Source: Rhizoclosmatium globosum
Taxonomy: Eukaryota > Chytridiomycota > Chytridiomycetes > Chytridiales > Chytriomycetaceae
Reading direction: 5' to 3'
NCBI GenBank assembly: GCA_002104985.1
Contig: MCGO01000020.1
Location: 124,001-188,000, forward strand
Length of the DNA: 64,000 bases
The notes under the pieces are model-generated. The model searched no databases, was not told where the DNA came from, and saw nothing but the letters and a program-made list of their open reading frames with translations. The translations under genes were made by a program, and so were the position numbers. Position 1 is the first letter of the stretch. Each line of letters starts with the position of its first letter. Below, one piece after another: positions 1 to 11,555 of this stretch.

Positions 1-120
1 GTTTGTTACGTAATTTATTCCATTATAATTAGAGTAGAAAAGAAACAGGGAAACGAATATGCCAGGAAAAAGGTAATATTACTTGGAAATAATAGGATAA
101 ATTAAAACAATATGACGCAT

Positions 121-1365
121 CTATTGTTGAGGCGCCGAAACCATACTCAAGAGTGTATTTACTCCTTCCTTCACATCTTCTCCCGCTTCATACCCACTGT
201 CAACCTTTCCGTTGGAAAATCCACTGTCCACAGAAAAAGTATCAGGACACGGTGACGCCACAATCTCATTCCCTTCCACCTTCGAAGCCTTTTCAGGTGT
301 GTACTCCGAATTAGATGACCCTGAGGATTCAGCAGACCGTGATCTTTTCCCAGACGAACTCCCCTTGGAATTCTCCGCCTTGTATCTCGAGTTGGCCACA
401 GAAAGAGCTTCCTGGTTCAACCGCACTCGTGGCCGGAATCCACCGACTTTCACATTCGTCGGCCGCTTTTTTCCGTGCAGACGGAGGTAAAGTCCACAAG
501 CATTGCAGATCGGTTTGCCTGGCAATACTTCGGATTTAGTAGTTATTCAAAGATGATCGCCGAATCTCCGATTAACTCACCTTCATAGTCACGTCTCCAA
601 AGCGGCGTTTTGATTGACCCACAGTTTGCACAGACCATGGCTTCACCAGACCTACTGATCGAGATCGGTTGCTGCTGAGTCTGCTGCATCTCAACGGCGC
701 TTGTACAGCCGTTGTTGGAAGTGTTGGTGTTGCAAATGTTGCGCGGGAGGGGCTTGATGAGAAGAGTGGTGTTGTCCTGACAACCCAAAATTGTTTGAGG
801 TCGGGGCGGAAGGATACGGAACGGGATAACGTTGGGGCAAAGAATACACAGAAGTATATGGATCGGCGCCTTGGTAGAGTGCTAGATAGTGGAAATAAAA
901 GTGAGGTGAGTCTCAGGAGTAATCGGAGAGTGCAGGAATCTTAGATGTTTCAATAAGGGATGAGGCTTTTGTACCAACCATGATGGCAATTGAGACAAAG
1001 TCGTTGGTCGTGCGAGCCTCGCTTCCAGACTGGGCTGTTTGTTGCCCCGCACTGAGCACACTTCAAAATCGGCTCATATGGGGTATATGAGGTGTTGGCT
1101 GGTAGAGGGTTGTGTTTCGGGACTTCAAATTCAGTTTCGGCAGGCTTTGAGTAGTGGTGGTGCGTTGAAGTGATGTCTGATCGATAAGAATGTGGGGATT
1201 GTATGTGATGACTAGGTCCTTGCTGGAGGATCTGGTGGTTGTTATGATGCTTAAGGTTCTCTTTGACGAAGTTATCGGTTGCGCTGATTGGTTCTTTGTC
1301 CTCTCCTCTTGCTGCGCAACACTGGCGAGGAGGCCTTGGATCGAGGGTAGCCGGATTGACGACAT
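121..1365 (-). CDS. GATA-type zinc-finger protein, copy 1
   Basis: Probable DNA-binding transcription factor. Splicing a 53-nt intron (528-580, GTGAGT donor) completes a C-terminal finger CX2CX20CX2C, CANC followed by CNACGLYLRLHGKKRP, the hallmark of GATA fingers. A second finger-like motif lies upstream at 986-1060: CAQC, 17 residues including VWKRG, then CLNC. It lacks the CNACGLY half. I chose the ATG at 1363-1365 because it opens with LPSIQGLLASVAQQ, a motif repeated at the start of copy 3. Between start and second finger the coding-like segments, for example a Gln/His-rich stretch around 700-840, occupy different reading frames, so single-base shifts or unrecognised introns interrupt the model. 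The C-terminus (KEGVNTLL) resembles copy 2. Target genes cannot be inferred. Confidence 0.75.
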
Positions 1366-1762
1366 CTCTAGATTGAATTCCACCAGAGATATTTAGTTGG
1401 GCTTTCAGGGCTTTCGGTTTTTGCGAATTCGAAATTTTGCAATCTTACTACCCCGTGCTGGATGACTTGTTTCACCTTTCTAGCGCCCTGTCTTTCGCCG
1501 GAGAAGTGGCGGAACAAGCGTCGTACTTCTTTTCTAGTAATTATCTTAATTCTGACATGTAGACGCATAACAGTCCTCCAGACGAGGTTCCAGGACGGTC
1601 AAGCCGCAAACTTCAAAGAAGGTGAAACACAAATGGCCAAAAATCTGTTTCAGACGTCATGTTTCAAGGATAAATCCCGTTTCAGATGTCGATAGCATTT
1701 CTAATTCAGACATTTGAAACATTTGAGGCAAGGTGGCTAACGAAAAAGATGACAAAGTTTTA

Positions 1763-2700
1763 TTACAATTGCTCTGCAGCGTCCACTAGCATCATAAGTG
1801 CATTTACCCCAGTTTTTACAGTGTTTTCTACAGTTTCTTGACATGGTTCAGCCGACTTTTTGGAATCGCTCTTTTTCATTCCTCTCGGTCTTTTCTTTCC
1901 ATGAATTCGTTTATATAAACCGCATGCATTGCAAATTGGTTTTCCTTTTGATTTTAATTCTATTAGTGAGCAATCAACAATCGAAAAAGCGAAAAACATA
2001 CCCTCTTCGTCCCTCCTCCACATTGGCGTCTGAGTAGCATCACAATTGTTACAAATCATGGCTTCACCCGCCTTGTTGACATAGACTTCGTTGCTTCCGC
2101 CCGAACCTTCTTTGGTGGTTTTCGTTTGTTGGTGGTGATGTTGTGTGGCTGGCGAGTTGCCGAAAACAGTTTCGGATCAAGATTGACCCGTTCCGGAGAC
2201 TTCAACGAATCCACCGGTTGCATCGGTGGATAGCTTGGATGCACTGGAGACATTCGCTTCTCATCCGGAACCACAGAGTATCTCGGATCCGAAGAGTGGA
2301 TGGGCTTGAAGGGTTCAGGGTTGAGATCTAAGAAGAGGCAAGCGTTTGGGTCAGATCTTGAGATCTTTATACATGATGTTGGTTACTCACTTTGAGCACA
2401 ATTTGAACACAATCGCTCATCGTGGACTCCTCGGGTCCAATGGTTCGATGATGATACCCCACAACTGGAGCAGCGAAGGACGACTGCATGTGGATAATAG
2501 CCAGAAACATTTGATACATGCGGGTAGTAGGGTTCCATGATTGTGGGTTGGGGTTGGTTTCGAGTGAAAGTGTAGATCTGGTGATGCTCTGGGGGCTTAA
2601 GGTCAACCACCTCGCCCTGAATCGGCGGCAACTGCTTCAGATAAGCATCTGAGGACTCATGGAGCTCAAGAGGGCAGAGATAGGTGGCAGGCGTATCATC
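1763..2700 (-). CDS. GATA-type zinc-finger protein, copy 2
   Basis: Paralogue of the preceding gene with the same two-finger plan. Finger 1 (CSSC, 17 residues with HWTRG, CSNC) ends at an intron with a GTGAGT donor near 2391 and an acceptor TTCTTAG near 2329. Finger 2 is a canonical CX2CX17CX2C GATA finger (CNNC ... CNACGLYKRIHGKKRP) split by a 57-nt intron at 1945-2001, in frame but with good GTATGT and AAAAG ends. The tail VKTGVNALMMLVDAAEQL resembles copy 1. The linker between fingers changes reading frame near 2100-2180: one frame is Pro/Ser-rich, the next is HHHQQTKTTKEGSGG leading into AGEAMIC. The 5' end is unresolved; no start like LPSI was found, so the upper boundary is approximate. 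Confidence 0.7.
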
Positions 2701-3133
2701 AGCTGATTATGTTTAAAAATTTAAGACTTCTTTGTGAAGGGCCGGATGCTACCCTAAAATCGAAATCTTCCATCACCGTTCTGTGATTCGCAAGATCTTG
2801 CCACACTCTCACATTCTAATACCAACCACATCGCTGTATTCATTTCAGATAAAGAAAGATTGTTCACTAAACACTCAATACTATTAGTAATCATTTTGTA
2901 TTTATCCGCCTTCAATGAAAAGATTAAATTAGAAATCTTAAAGCACCGCTTCCTTGGTAGTATAAGTCGATAGAGAATCAAGCTAACATTGGTATGAAGA
3001 ACAATCTCTCTCTACTTTGAGGAACGAAACGTCGCTGGAGGATGGTGAAGCGAGAGCACTGCTGGAAGGAATTGTAAATGGCGGGGTGAAAATAACCGCT
3101 TGTGTTATAACTGCTGAGAAGGCGTGTTACTTT
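2701..3133. other. Intergenic, no gene recognised
   Basis: AT-rich interval between GATA copies 2 and 3. It may hold the missing first exon of copy 2, but I found no convincing start motif. The minus-strand open frame at 2754-2981 resembles nothing in the paralogues. Confidence 0.4.
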
Positions 3134-3847
3134 TCATAACCGCACGTCTGTTCCGATTGTGAGTTTCTTCTTCTGACGATAAGGCTCAATTTCAAGCGGC
3201 CTATCCTTCTTATGCATCCGCAAATACAGTCCACAGGCATTGCAAATAACTTTGTTTCGTCGGTCTCTTCTCCAAAGAGGTGTCTTTGTGGCTTTACAGT
3301 TGAAGCATATCCTTCTTTTTTCTTTTTTACAACTGGTCAGATTCTTTGATTGTGGAGTTGTGCGGGTTAGGTGGTTGTGTTGGATCAATGCTTTGGTCGA
3401 AACATGGAAGAATAGCAAAAGTTTGACGGAACGGGGATCTATCGAGTTGTATTCCTGGCGATTCCTTCTGTGCCGTTCCATAACTTCGACTTTAGATTCG
3501 TGATGAGTAAGAAAACATGATAATCTTTTAAGACTCACAGCAAGAAACGCATAGTCCGTCCTCATCAACTCCCCGTCGCCAAAGCGATAATTCGTCAGTA
3601 TTGCAGCGATGGTATTTTGGCTTGAGCCGACCGCTGATTTCGCCAGAAACATTGTTTGTGGCTGCTATTGAAAAGGATTCGACGTTATCGCTTCTTCTCA
3701 ATGGAACAGTTTGAACACAGTTTTCTAGTAAGATTCTTGAATGCTTTGATTTGGACTTGCTGATTGATAGTGTAGAGAACCAAAATGGTGATTGGATTCA
3801 TTGGCAGCTACTTGTGCCAGGAGTTCAGCAATAGAAGGAAGTGACAT
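3134..3847 (-). CDS. GATA-type zinc-finger protein, copy 3
   Basis: Third co-oriented member of the family. It starts at the ATG 3845-3847 with MSLPSIAELLAQVAANES, matching the N-terminal motif of copy 1. The C-terminal finger is canonical: CFNC, 17 residues with TPLWRRD, then CNACGLYLRMHKKDRP, followed by a short basic tail. The N-terminal finger equivalent (about 3530-3610) reads HRCNTDELSLWRRGVDEDGL then CVSC; the first Cys of its first pair appears to be Tyr. A GTGAGT donor near 3537 ends this finger, as in copy 2, and the 49-nt intron restores frame into the downstream exon. The join between the N-terminal exon and finger 1 near 3660-3750 is uncertain. Confidence 0.75.
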
Positions 3848-4120
3848 TTCTGGCTGTCAAATTTAGTTCGATGCTTTGTCGCAATTGTAAGGTAGTATTT
3901 GGGGGTTAATGAAGTGGGGATATGAGATCTTGCTTTTGGAAGTTTGATGACCAACTTTGCCATCTGGAACAACGCTCCGAAGCAATAACAGCTGTGATTA
4001 CATACCTTGCGTCAGGCGAGGAGGATGGCAGTGGGAAGACACACTAAGATGTAAGTTGAAATTTTTGATTTTTTGATCTTCAACAACGTTTGATTAAAAA
4101 CAGAGGTGCCTTATTTTCAT

Positions 4121-5711
4121 TTATTCAGCCTCTTCTCTTTCCCTCAACACACTCGCAATGGTGTTCCAAAGAAAGGGTCCGGAATGGGGAAGTGGGAGGG
4201 ATTCGGGTGACATTTGTTGTTCGCTTAGAAAACGGGTAACGCCTTTTGAGCCCTCTTCAATCAAACCCATAGCTACAATGGATGCGATTTCAGCTGAAAG
4301 TGGATTCGGAAGCGGTACTGTTGTCGGCGTCACGACGGGGAACAACAGAGTTTGCATAGCAGAAGATACCCCTTCCAAGGTTGTCTTTTCGAAAAGACTG
4401 TCATCAATAGACTTCTCAGTAGTTGGCGTGTTTGATAGTCTATCGCGGATTCGATGTTGAAGCGCGTGTAAGCAATGGCCAAACCGTTGACGGAATCAGT
4501 GTCGAGTCTTCGAAGAAGTCGATACTGAAGAATATGAATAAATGATTGATGGTTGTGGCTAGGTGGTGTGGAAGAAAGCACAAGAGCTTGAGATTCCATT
4601 TGTGTTGTTGGCGATGATTGAAACGGGTATGATGTTTGGCTGGATCTTTCGGAACGACGAGGATTCCGCTGAAAATTAATTCCTGTGGTTGTCGGAGTGC
4701 TTGATGGAGAAGGATTTTCTGAGCGAGAGGGTGGCATTGAAGGTGATACGATCCCTTCGAGTTGACTGTTTGTCACTTTAGTAGAGATTTGAATACCGAA
4801 ACCATCACCTTTTACATCCATTGACGATAGCAAAGAGTAACATAATAAATCTAGTGAAAGTATCTTCAACTTTTCCAAATCAAGGGACAATTTTAAAACT
4901 ATATCCGACGATTTGAGAGAAGGGGGAGCTGAAAATTGAAGCGTATTCCATCGATGCAATATTCTTGCAGCTATAACTTCCCAACTTGATGCCAAGACAA
5001 ATGTGTTTGTGGATGGACTTGTTCCCAACTCAACAAACTGTTGCTGCATTCCCGAGTTTTCTAGCTTTCTCTTTGTCACCTGAATAAATAATCGCATGAT
5101 GTCTGTAAGTACTGGATCCATTCCAGTCAGCCACGTTTCAGCCAGAATTAGATCATAGTATGCCCTTTTAGCGATAGCCGCTTCTCGATCAGCTTTTGAC
5201 ATGTTGCGTTTGACAAGACTCGTCTTTGTCGTGGAAACATTTGGAATACAAGTTGAAAACAATGCGGGGCCGTACGGCAATATTTTTCGAGCTTCTTCGC
5301 CAGTAAATGGAGACTGTCCCAGCTGATAAGCTTTGATCAAAGTGGATGAAAACCTCTTCGATATTTGCTGGGTGAATAAGAATACTTTTATATCGATTCT
5401 GTTGGTGGTTAATCACAACGCCACCGACATGAATACTCACAGAACATTTCGCAATGACTTCGATGCTTCGGACAATGTCTTCCAGTCTCTTGGATCAGAT
5501 AAGAAGCTTATTACATGTATCAATAGTTCCACGGGAAGACCACAGAATTGGCCAATGCCAGAAGCTGGAATATTTCGCGCTTCATCCAAATTCTCTCCTT
5601 TAAGTCGGAGTCTGGATCTTTTCCTTGCAATTGAGTATTACTGTTGATGGATAAGGCCGCAGCACTCTCAATCAGCTCAGACAGCTGCGAACGTGATGGG
5701 ATCATCGTCAC
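4121..5711 (-). CDS. Unrecognised protein
   Basis: A minus-strand gene of roughly 430 codons that I cannot assign to a family. The model starts at 5711 (MTMIPSRSQLSELIESAAAL). An intron of about 56 nt follows near 5550-5500, then the sequence continues RLEDIVRSIEVIAKCS into an intron with a GTGAGT donor near 5440 and a CCCAG acceptor near 5365, then QISKRFSSTLIKAYQLGQ and a long exon. The protein is mostly alpha-helical-looking, with a Ser/Pro-rich low-complexity stretch in its second half (about 4620-4740). Near 4380 the frame shifts by one base; the C-terminal part (LEGVSSAMQTLLFPVV to the stop at 4121) is in the new frame. No signal peptide or membrane segment is evident. Confidence 0.6.
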
Positions 5712-5923
5712 AATTTTTCGACAATGACACAGCCCACTCCATTTCCCACAATCTGCTTATTTTGAACTTATTTCTGATTTATAATGAAAAGCAGGGAAAA
5801 GTGTTCATCTATTTTTAGTTTTCCCAAAGAGTTCATTTCCATTCTCCGCCGCCAAACAAACCCTTGCCAAACCACAACTTCATCCATCGAATCCAGTTTC
5901 CCCTTTCACGAAATCAATTCAGA

Positions 5924-7977
5924 ATGCCGTGTTGCGAAACAGCGAAATGGAAGAGAGAAGAGATACCGTTAGTTTACTTTGACCCCCTTCAGCCATCAAA
6001 TCTGAACCATACTACCTACCCGAACCTTAGCGACCACAAGTTTGACTACATTGACGTTGATGACTTTGTTCGTACCAGCCCTTGTTACTCAACCAAGCTT
6101 AAGCTCATTCTAAGCATCGCCCTTCATTCTTTAGATTGACGATAGCTGGACGATGAAGGTCAAGTACTCGTGCGTCTTCTTCCTAACTGTCAAGTCCGTG
6201 CTTATCTATGCTGCCGATGTTACCATGTTAACCCTCATGATTCAGTCAAATGTCTTTGACTCCTCCTTCAGTTGCACCTCAAATAGCACTTCTGCTCCAA
6301 ACGAAGTTTCAAACGGAATTACCTCAATCTTTTGCTCGGGAAAGGGAATCACTGAGGCTCTTGCACCGAAAAAGGCTCGTCCGTGGATCATGTTGGCTTC
6401 TGTTATCATGTCCATCGTTTTGTTATTGCTGGACTGGAGGAAGGGCCGTATTGTGATTCTGTCGCGAGACATTTCGTATTCGTTGACGAACCATGTTGCA
6501 TATCGTTATTACGTTCTCAAGTCCTACCCACACTATTGCTTCTTTGCCGAAATTCTGAACTCCCGCAAAACGGTGGACGTATTAGCCTTCTTTGTTTTCT
6601 ATGCCTTCAAGTCGTGGAAGAGATTATTCCTTGCTGAGTTCCCGCGTGTGTACATCTCGACGCTCAACATGTATGATGTGTTGACTTCCTACATTCCAAA
6701 GAATTTGCAATACTCGAATCCCATCCTTCAATATTCTACTGCATTGGCGAGACTCTATGAAAAGAAGGGAAGCGATATTACGGCTTTGACAACGATTGTG
6801 CTTGCTACGTTCACCATCACCATGTGGTTTATATCCTTTGTCGTCATTGTGGTTGCATTCTTCATGTACTTTCCTCTGCTTTACATTATTCGTGGAAACC
6901 TCAAGGAATATGTGTGCCACAAGATTGATAAAAGGTATGATTCAACCCTTCTATTTCTGGTATCTAACATCACCGTCACAGAATCAGCGAAATCCTTCGT
7001 AAGAAATCCAAGAAACGAACCGAAGAAGCTCGAAAAGCAGAACTCGCAGAAATCGAACGTGTAATCAACTGAAAGCTCGTGCAAAGAACGGTGAAATCGA
7101 AGACGATCAAGTGTCCTACAAACCGGCACCGCCATTGGGTCTCACACAGCGACCCACCCTCCCTGAAATTGACGTTGATATAGACGGACCGCATAATACG
7201 TCGTACGGATCTGGGTACGGAGGATCTGAATATAGCGGAAAACTGAACGGCTATGCGGGCATGATTCCACCTCCTCAAGGATCGTACGGGGTTCCACCGC
7301 CTCCGCAATTTGGAGGCCAAATTTTACCTCCACCCGTGCCTCCGACCATGATTGGACCTGGAATGTACGGACCTGGCCCAATGTTGCCACCAAATTCGTT
7401 CCGATCCAGCAGCCAAAGTACTGCCTCATTCAACATGCCTCCACCTGGACCATATTCAGGAATTCCGTCTAACTCTACCAGCAGCAATAATAGCGAACTA
7501 TCATCCTTAAACAGTGATTCATCGTCCTACGGAAAGTCTGGAAACTCTTCTCAAAACCCTCTGCTCTATCAAGACCCTCGATACGACTCGAGAGAAAGTG
7601 GTCGAGGAGATTCTATTCCAATGAGACCTATTGGAAGTTCCCCTGGTCCACAGTACCATGGGTACAACCAGATTCAACGCAATGGACCGGTGTCGGAGGG
7701 TGGAAATGGTTGGAACAGGCCGCCTCCTCAATACGCTTCACAGCCGCCATCAATAATGCAACCTCCTTCTCGTGGGGTGAGAGACACGGATTCCATCACA
7801 TCAAATGGTTCTCAAAATTATAGACCACTTCCACCAAATGGACCTCCTCCGCAGTTTCAACAGCAGCCGTTTATGCAAGCAACGACATCCGGTTCCCAAA
7901 ACTCACATTGGGCACGGGCGGGTCAAGGCCAAGGTTCACAACAACAGAACCAACAAAGACGACAAGGGCAGCAGTGA
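5924..7977 (+). CDS. KCH1: KCH-family potassium channel protein, copy 1
   Basis: Membrane protein of the fungal KCH (Kch1/Prm6) family, linked in yeast to potassium influx at the plasma membrane. Exons are 5924-5967, 6031-6067, 6135-6934 and 6982-7977. They encode a short CC-containing N-terminus, HKFDYIDVDDF, several hydrophobic helices, the conserved FKSWKRLFLAEFPRVY block, and NLKEYVCHKIDKR before the last intron. A long Pro/Gly/Ser/Gln-rich cytoplasmic tail follows and carries LGLTQRPTLPEIDVDID, shared with copy 2. The frame is broken near 7068, where GTAATCAACTGA gives an early stop; restoring one base continues the alignment with copy 2 (LKARAKNGEIEDD). The exon total plus one base is divisible by three. 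Expected length is about 625 residues. Confidence 0.85.
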
Positions 7978-8095
7978 ATATGACAATTGACCTAGTTTCC
8001 TTTCGTCAAAGAATCTTATTTTAACGACATTTTTTATTATTCAGTAAAATCATCTTTCCGTTTTGCCTACTCAAAACTACTGAAAAATATCGCAT

Positions 8096-9013
8096 TCAAA
8101 TTTCCAACACTGAAAAGTCAAACTCACAACTCAAATCACTATTTCCGCTCAAATCGCATTCTTGCAGGTTGACCAAGTTTTGAAACTCAATGGGCACGAA
8201 ACCTTCCAACTGATTGTCATATGCAACAAGAGTCTCGAGATCTTCTAGGTTTCCAAGCGACGCTGGAATATTTCCTGAAAACTTGTTTCCTCCGAGATAC
8301 AAGCACTTTAAGTTGACTAAATCACCGAGTTCCTCTGGAATCGATCCCGACAGCTCGTTACACTGCACGCCAAACGTTCGCAAGTTAACCAAGCTCTCTA
8401 TGGCGGAAGGCACAGGCCCGTAGAGGTTATTATGGCATAAAGACATGAATTCCAGGTTTGCGAGACGACACACAGCTCGCGGGAATGGACCAGTCAGATT
8501 ACAGAAGCTCATGCCTAATCGAACAAGCCCTCCAATATTTCCAATCGCTTCAGGGAACGGCGCCGGCGTCAATGAAGGTGAGTCCGTGATAATCAGTTCT
8601 TGAAGGTGGGACAACGACCCAATCTCGGATGGAATCGATCCACAAAGACCCGTGATGTTCAGACGCACGAGATTCTTGAAGTGGGAGATTGATGGGGGTA
8701 AAGCGTAACTTCGATGCACTTTCGTTCGTAGCTTCATCTCGTCATACATGTGACCATATCCTCCAGCAAACGCATTCTGCACAGCCAGAGGGGCAAAGAA
8801 GAAGAAGGAAGTAATATCACTGTGTTGTAGGATAGTTGATGCTTGACCTGGCTGACCAAACGCTTGGATTAAATCTCTGTGTGCAAAGTGTTTCGAGGAA
8901 AGCAGAGCGTCCATTCGTTTCGAGAGTCTTCTGAATTTGAATACTTTCGAAGGATGGATCCAGGAAAAGACTTGGACGAGGAGCTCGTCGGGAAGGTCGA
9001 GAAGTATGCACAT
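8096..9013 (-). CDS. F-box protein with leucine-rich repeats
   Basis: A single uninterrupted 305-codon frame. Residues 5-45 (LPDELLVQVFSWIHPSKVF then FRRLSKRMDALL) form an F-box, the motif that binds Skp1 in SCF ubiquitin ligases. From about residue 110 there are at least seven plant-type leucine-rich repeats of the form LxxLxxLxLxxNxLxGxIPxxL, for example NLKCLYLGGNKFSGNIP. There is no signal peptide and no membrane segment, so it is probably an intracellular substrate adaptor rather than a receptor. The substrate is unknown. The gene lies between the two KCH copies and is unaffected by frame shifts. Confidence 0.85.
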   Translation of the reverse strand: MCILLDLPDELLVQVFSWIHPSKVFKFRRLSKRMDALLSSKHFAHRDLIQAFGQPGQASTILQHSDITSFFFFAPLAVQNAFAGGYGHMYDEMKLRTKVHRSYALPPSISHFKNLVRLNITGLCGSIPSEIGSLSHLQELIITDSPSLTPAPFPEAIGNIGGLVRLGMSFCNLTGPFPRAVCRLANLEFMSLCHNNLYGPVPSAIESLVNLRTFGVQCNELSGSIPEELGDLVNLKCLYLGGNKFSGNIPASLGNLEDLETLVAYDNQLEGFVPIEFQNLVNLQECDLSGNSDLSCEFDFSVLEI

Positions 9014-9455
9014 TTGCTTTTGTGGACTTCAAGTTGGGCTTCAAGTTAGACTGAGGATCGCTGCTCTGTTGATGCCAATTGAGAGTTGGACTTGATATCT
9101 GAGGTGGATGCTTGGCTGGGAAGTAGTCTTTCTTCCACGAGGGTAATCGTTTGACGTGGGAAGTGGTGGATTTTCAAAAAGTGAATGCTTGCCGCTTGAC
9201 TTCTCAGTCGAGTATCCTTCTTGATTTATTTCATATTTTGATGTATGTCCATTCAGGGGTATTAATTCAGAGACATATATCTGCCTATGTTTCCACAGTC
9301 ATGATTGCCCATAAATTAAATAGACAAGAATGTATCATCCTTTCATATTAAATATGTCTCATTCCTGATATTTCGTTGAGAAGGTGGCGGAGGAATGATG
9401 GAGTGTTTTTGTTGGCCGCTCTCAATTTTGTGTTTCGAACCATCAAGGATCTGTG
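9014..9455. other. Intergenic, divergent promoter region
   Basis: About 440 bases between the F-box/LRR start (minus) and the inferred KCH copy 2 start (plus). An open frame on the minus strand at 9348-9596 overlaps the KCH 5' exons and has no protein-like features. I see no repeat or RNA gene here. Confidence 0.5.
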
Positions 9456-11385
9456 ATGGTGCGTCTCCTCCTCCCTAGGCCATATCGTCGATAGGCTACA
9501 GTCGTTCATGGATTCATAGTCACTAACGACTCTTTCTCTTTCAGCCTTGTTGTGCTCCTGCCAAATGGCATCGAGAGGAGTTCCCGTAAGTGGCATTGCA
9601 TCACACTGCCTTCTATCATACTAACATTCATCGAATTAGGGATCACAAGTTTGACTATATCGATGTGGACGACTTTGTGAGTGGATGTCCAGCCCCGTAT
9701 TTGATTGATTGCACCTCCTTTGCTGTTGAAAGTGCTTCCTGCCATCCGTTGCATGGCTTCCATCCAAACTACTTAATACTACGATTACTTGATATCGATA
9801 CCCACCCTCTTGTACCTCACAGACAGAACAATCAACTCAGCTACACCAACTAACCCAACCAACAAACCTCTCCAGATTGACGACTCCTGGACCCGCAAAT
9901 TCCAATACTCATTCCTCTTCTTCCTGACCCTCAAATCCGTTCTCGTATACACTGCCGATATCACCCTGCTCGCTTTCCTGATTCAAGGAGGTGCTTTGGA
10001 CCCCAATTTCACCTGTGCCGGAACGAAAGACGGCATCAACGTTAATGCCACCAACGCAATCAACCAAATCATTTGTAATGTTGACAAGGAATCGATTTCA
10101 TACTCTCTTGCACCATTCAAAGCCCGTCCATGGATCATGCTTGCCTCCATCATCATGTCGTTTGCTCTGCTGATGTGGGATTATCGAAAAGGAGCGAAAG
10201 TTATTGATAGTCGTGATATTGCGATGGGACTTACGAATCATGTTGCGTACCGTTATTATACACTCAAGTCCTACCCACACTATTGCTTTTTCCAACAAAT
10301 CTTGGAGTCTCGAACATTTACGGATAAGGTTGCCTTCTTTGTGTACTTTACATTCAAGTCTTGGAAGCGTCTGTTTCTTGCTGAGTTTCCTCGTGTCTAT
10401 GTGAACGCCCTGAATCTGTATGATCTTTGCAACAAGAAGATTCCAGTCGAGTACAAATATTCCAACCCAATCGTGCAGTTCTTTTATGCGTTTATTGAGT
10501 TGAGTAAGAACAAGGTGAACGATCCAACTGGTTTTGCGGCTTTGCTGTTGACGGCTTTCTCGTTGGCCATGTGGTTTATTTCGTTTTGTGCTATTGTGAT
10601 TGCCTTCTTCACGTACTTCCCGCTCCTGAACATAATTCGTGGAAACTTGAAGGAGTATGTTTGTCACAAGGTCGATAAAAGGTTTGTAGTTGGATTGATT
10701 GGTGTCTTTTTGATTGATTTCTTGCCACAGAATCACTGAAATATTGGCGAGGAAAAAGAGAGAGCGTACACATGAAGCGCGTCAAGCTGAATTGAGAGAT
10801 ATTGAAGCGGCTCGACGTAATGAGTTGAGAATGGAAGCATTGGGAAATACTGGTGTTGCAGCACCTGTTGTCACGGCACCTCTCGGTCTCACCCAGCGCC
10901 CCACTCTTCCTGCAATCGACGTTGATTTGGACGCTCCGGATAACCAGTCTAATTACAGTGGAAGCGGATACGGAACTATTGGGCGAAGCAATGTTGTTCC
11001 TGTCCAATACGTTGCGTATGGAGGCCAACCACATCCTCCGCAGCCCATGTATGGACAAGTTTATGGTGGACCCAATTCCGTCCAAGCTTCACATCCTGTT
11101 CCACCGGGAAGGCAAGGTGCACCTCCACCAAATGGACCACCTCCATTCGCAACGGGATCAATTGCAACCCCCAACTATTACGCTCCTAATGGATCAATTG
11201 CATCGTCTGGAAATCCGTCAATTCATTCCTCACGATACCCACCGGCTGGACCAGCACCACCACCAGGTCCGCCACCACTACTTTTCCCTCAAACCAGGTC
11301 ACATTCACCATCTAGCCAATTCAATGCTCCAGCAATCGGCTCTCGTTCGGATTCAGGCGAGCCTCTTATCCGTCGCGAACAGTAG
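9456..11385 (+). CDS. KCH1: KCH-family potassium channel protein, copy 2
   Basis: Paralogue of the 5.9 kb gene. Exons inferred by comparison are 9456-9458 (ATG alone, followed by GTGCGT), 9545-9585 (PCCAPAKWHREEF), 9640-9676 (DHKFDYIDVDDF), 9876-10681 and 10731-11385. They sum to 1542 bases, exactly 514 codons, which supports the model. The membrane core carries ADITLLAFLIQG, SYPHYCFF, FKSWKRLFLAEFPRVYVNA and NLKEYVCHKVDKR as in copy 1. After the last intron comes a helical basic segment (RITEILARKKRERTHEAR), the shared LGLTQRPTLPAIDVDLD motif, and a proline-rich tail. No frame shift was seen. A role in potassium transport or response to pheromone or stress is family knowledge, not shown here. 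Confidence 0.85.
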
Positions 11386-11555
11386 TATCTGCGAAAAGGG
11401 CCTCTTTGTTATGGGCCTTTTCCCCCTTTCCCGTTTTCATCTTCTATTATCTTTCTTTAAAAGGGCTTTTGAGGACATAAATTACGTTGTAGAGTTCAAT
11501 TTAAGAAATGTGTGTTTGGTTGGAGTTCTGCAATCAAAAAACATCATCAAAAACA

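Noticed and set aside
2754..2981. Minus-strand 75-codon frame as first exon of GATA copy 2
   Set aside because: It lacks the LPSI start motif found in copies 1 and 3 and has no upstream ATG context resembling them.
10098..10736. 212-codon open frame antisense to KCH copy 2
   Set aside because: Shadow of the conserved membrane core; composition is that of the complementary strand and no family resemblance is seen.
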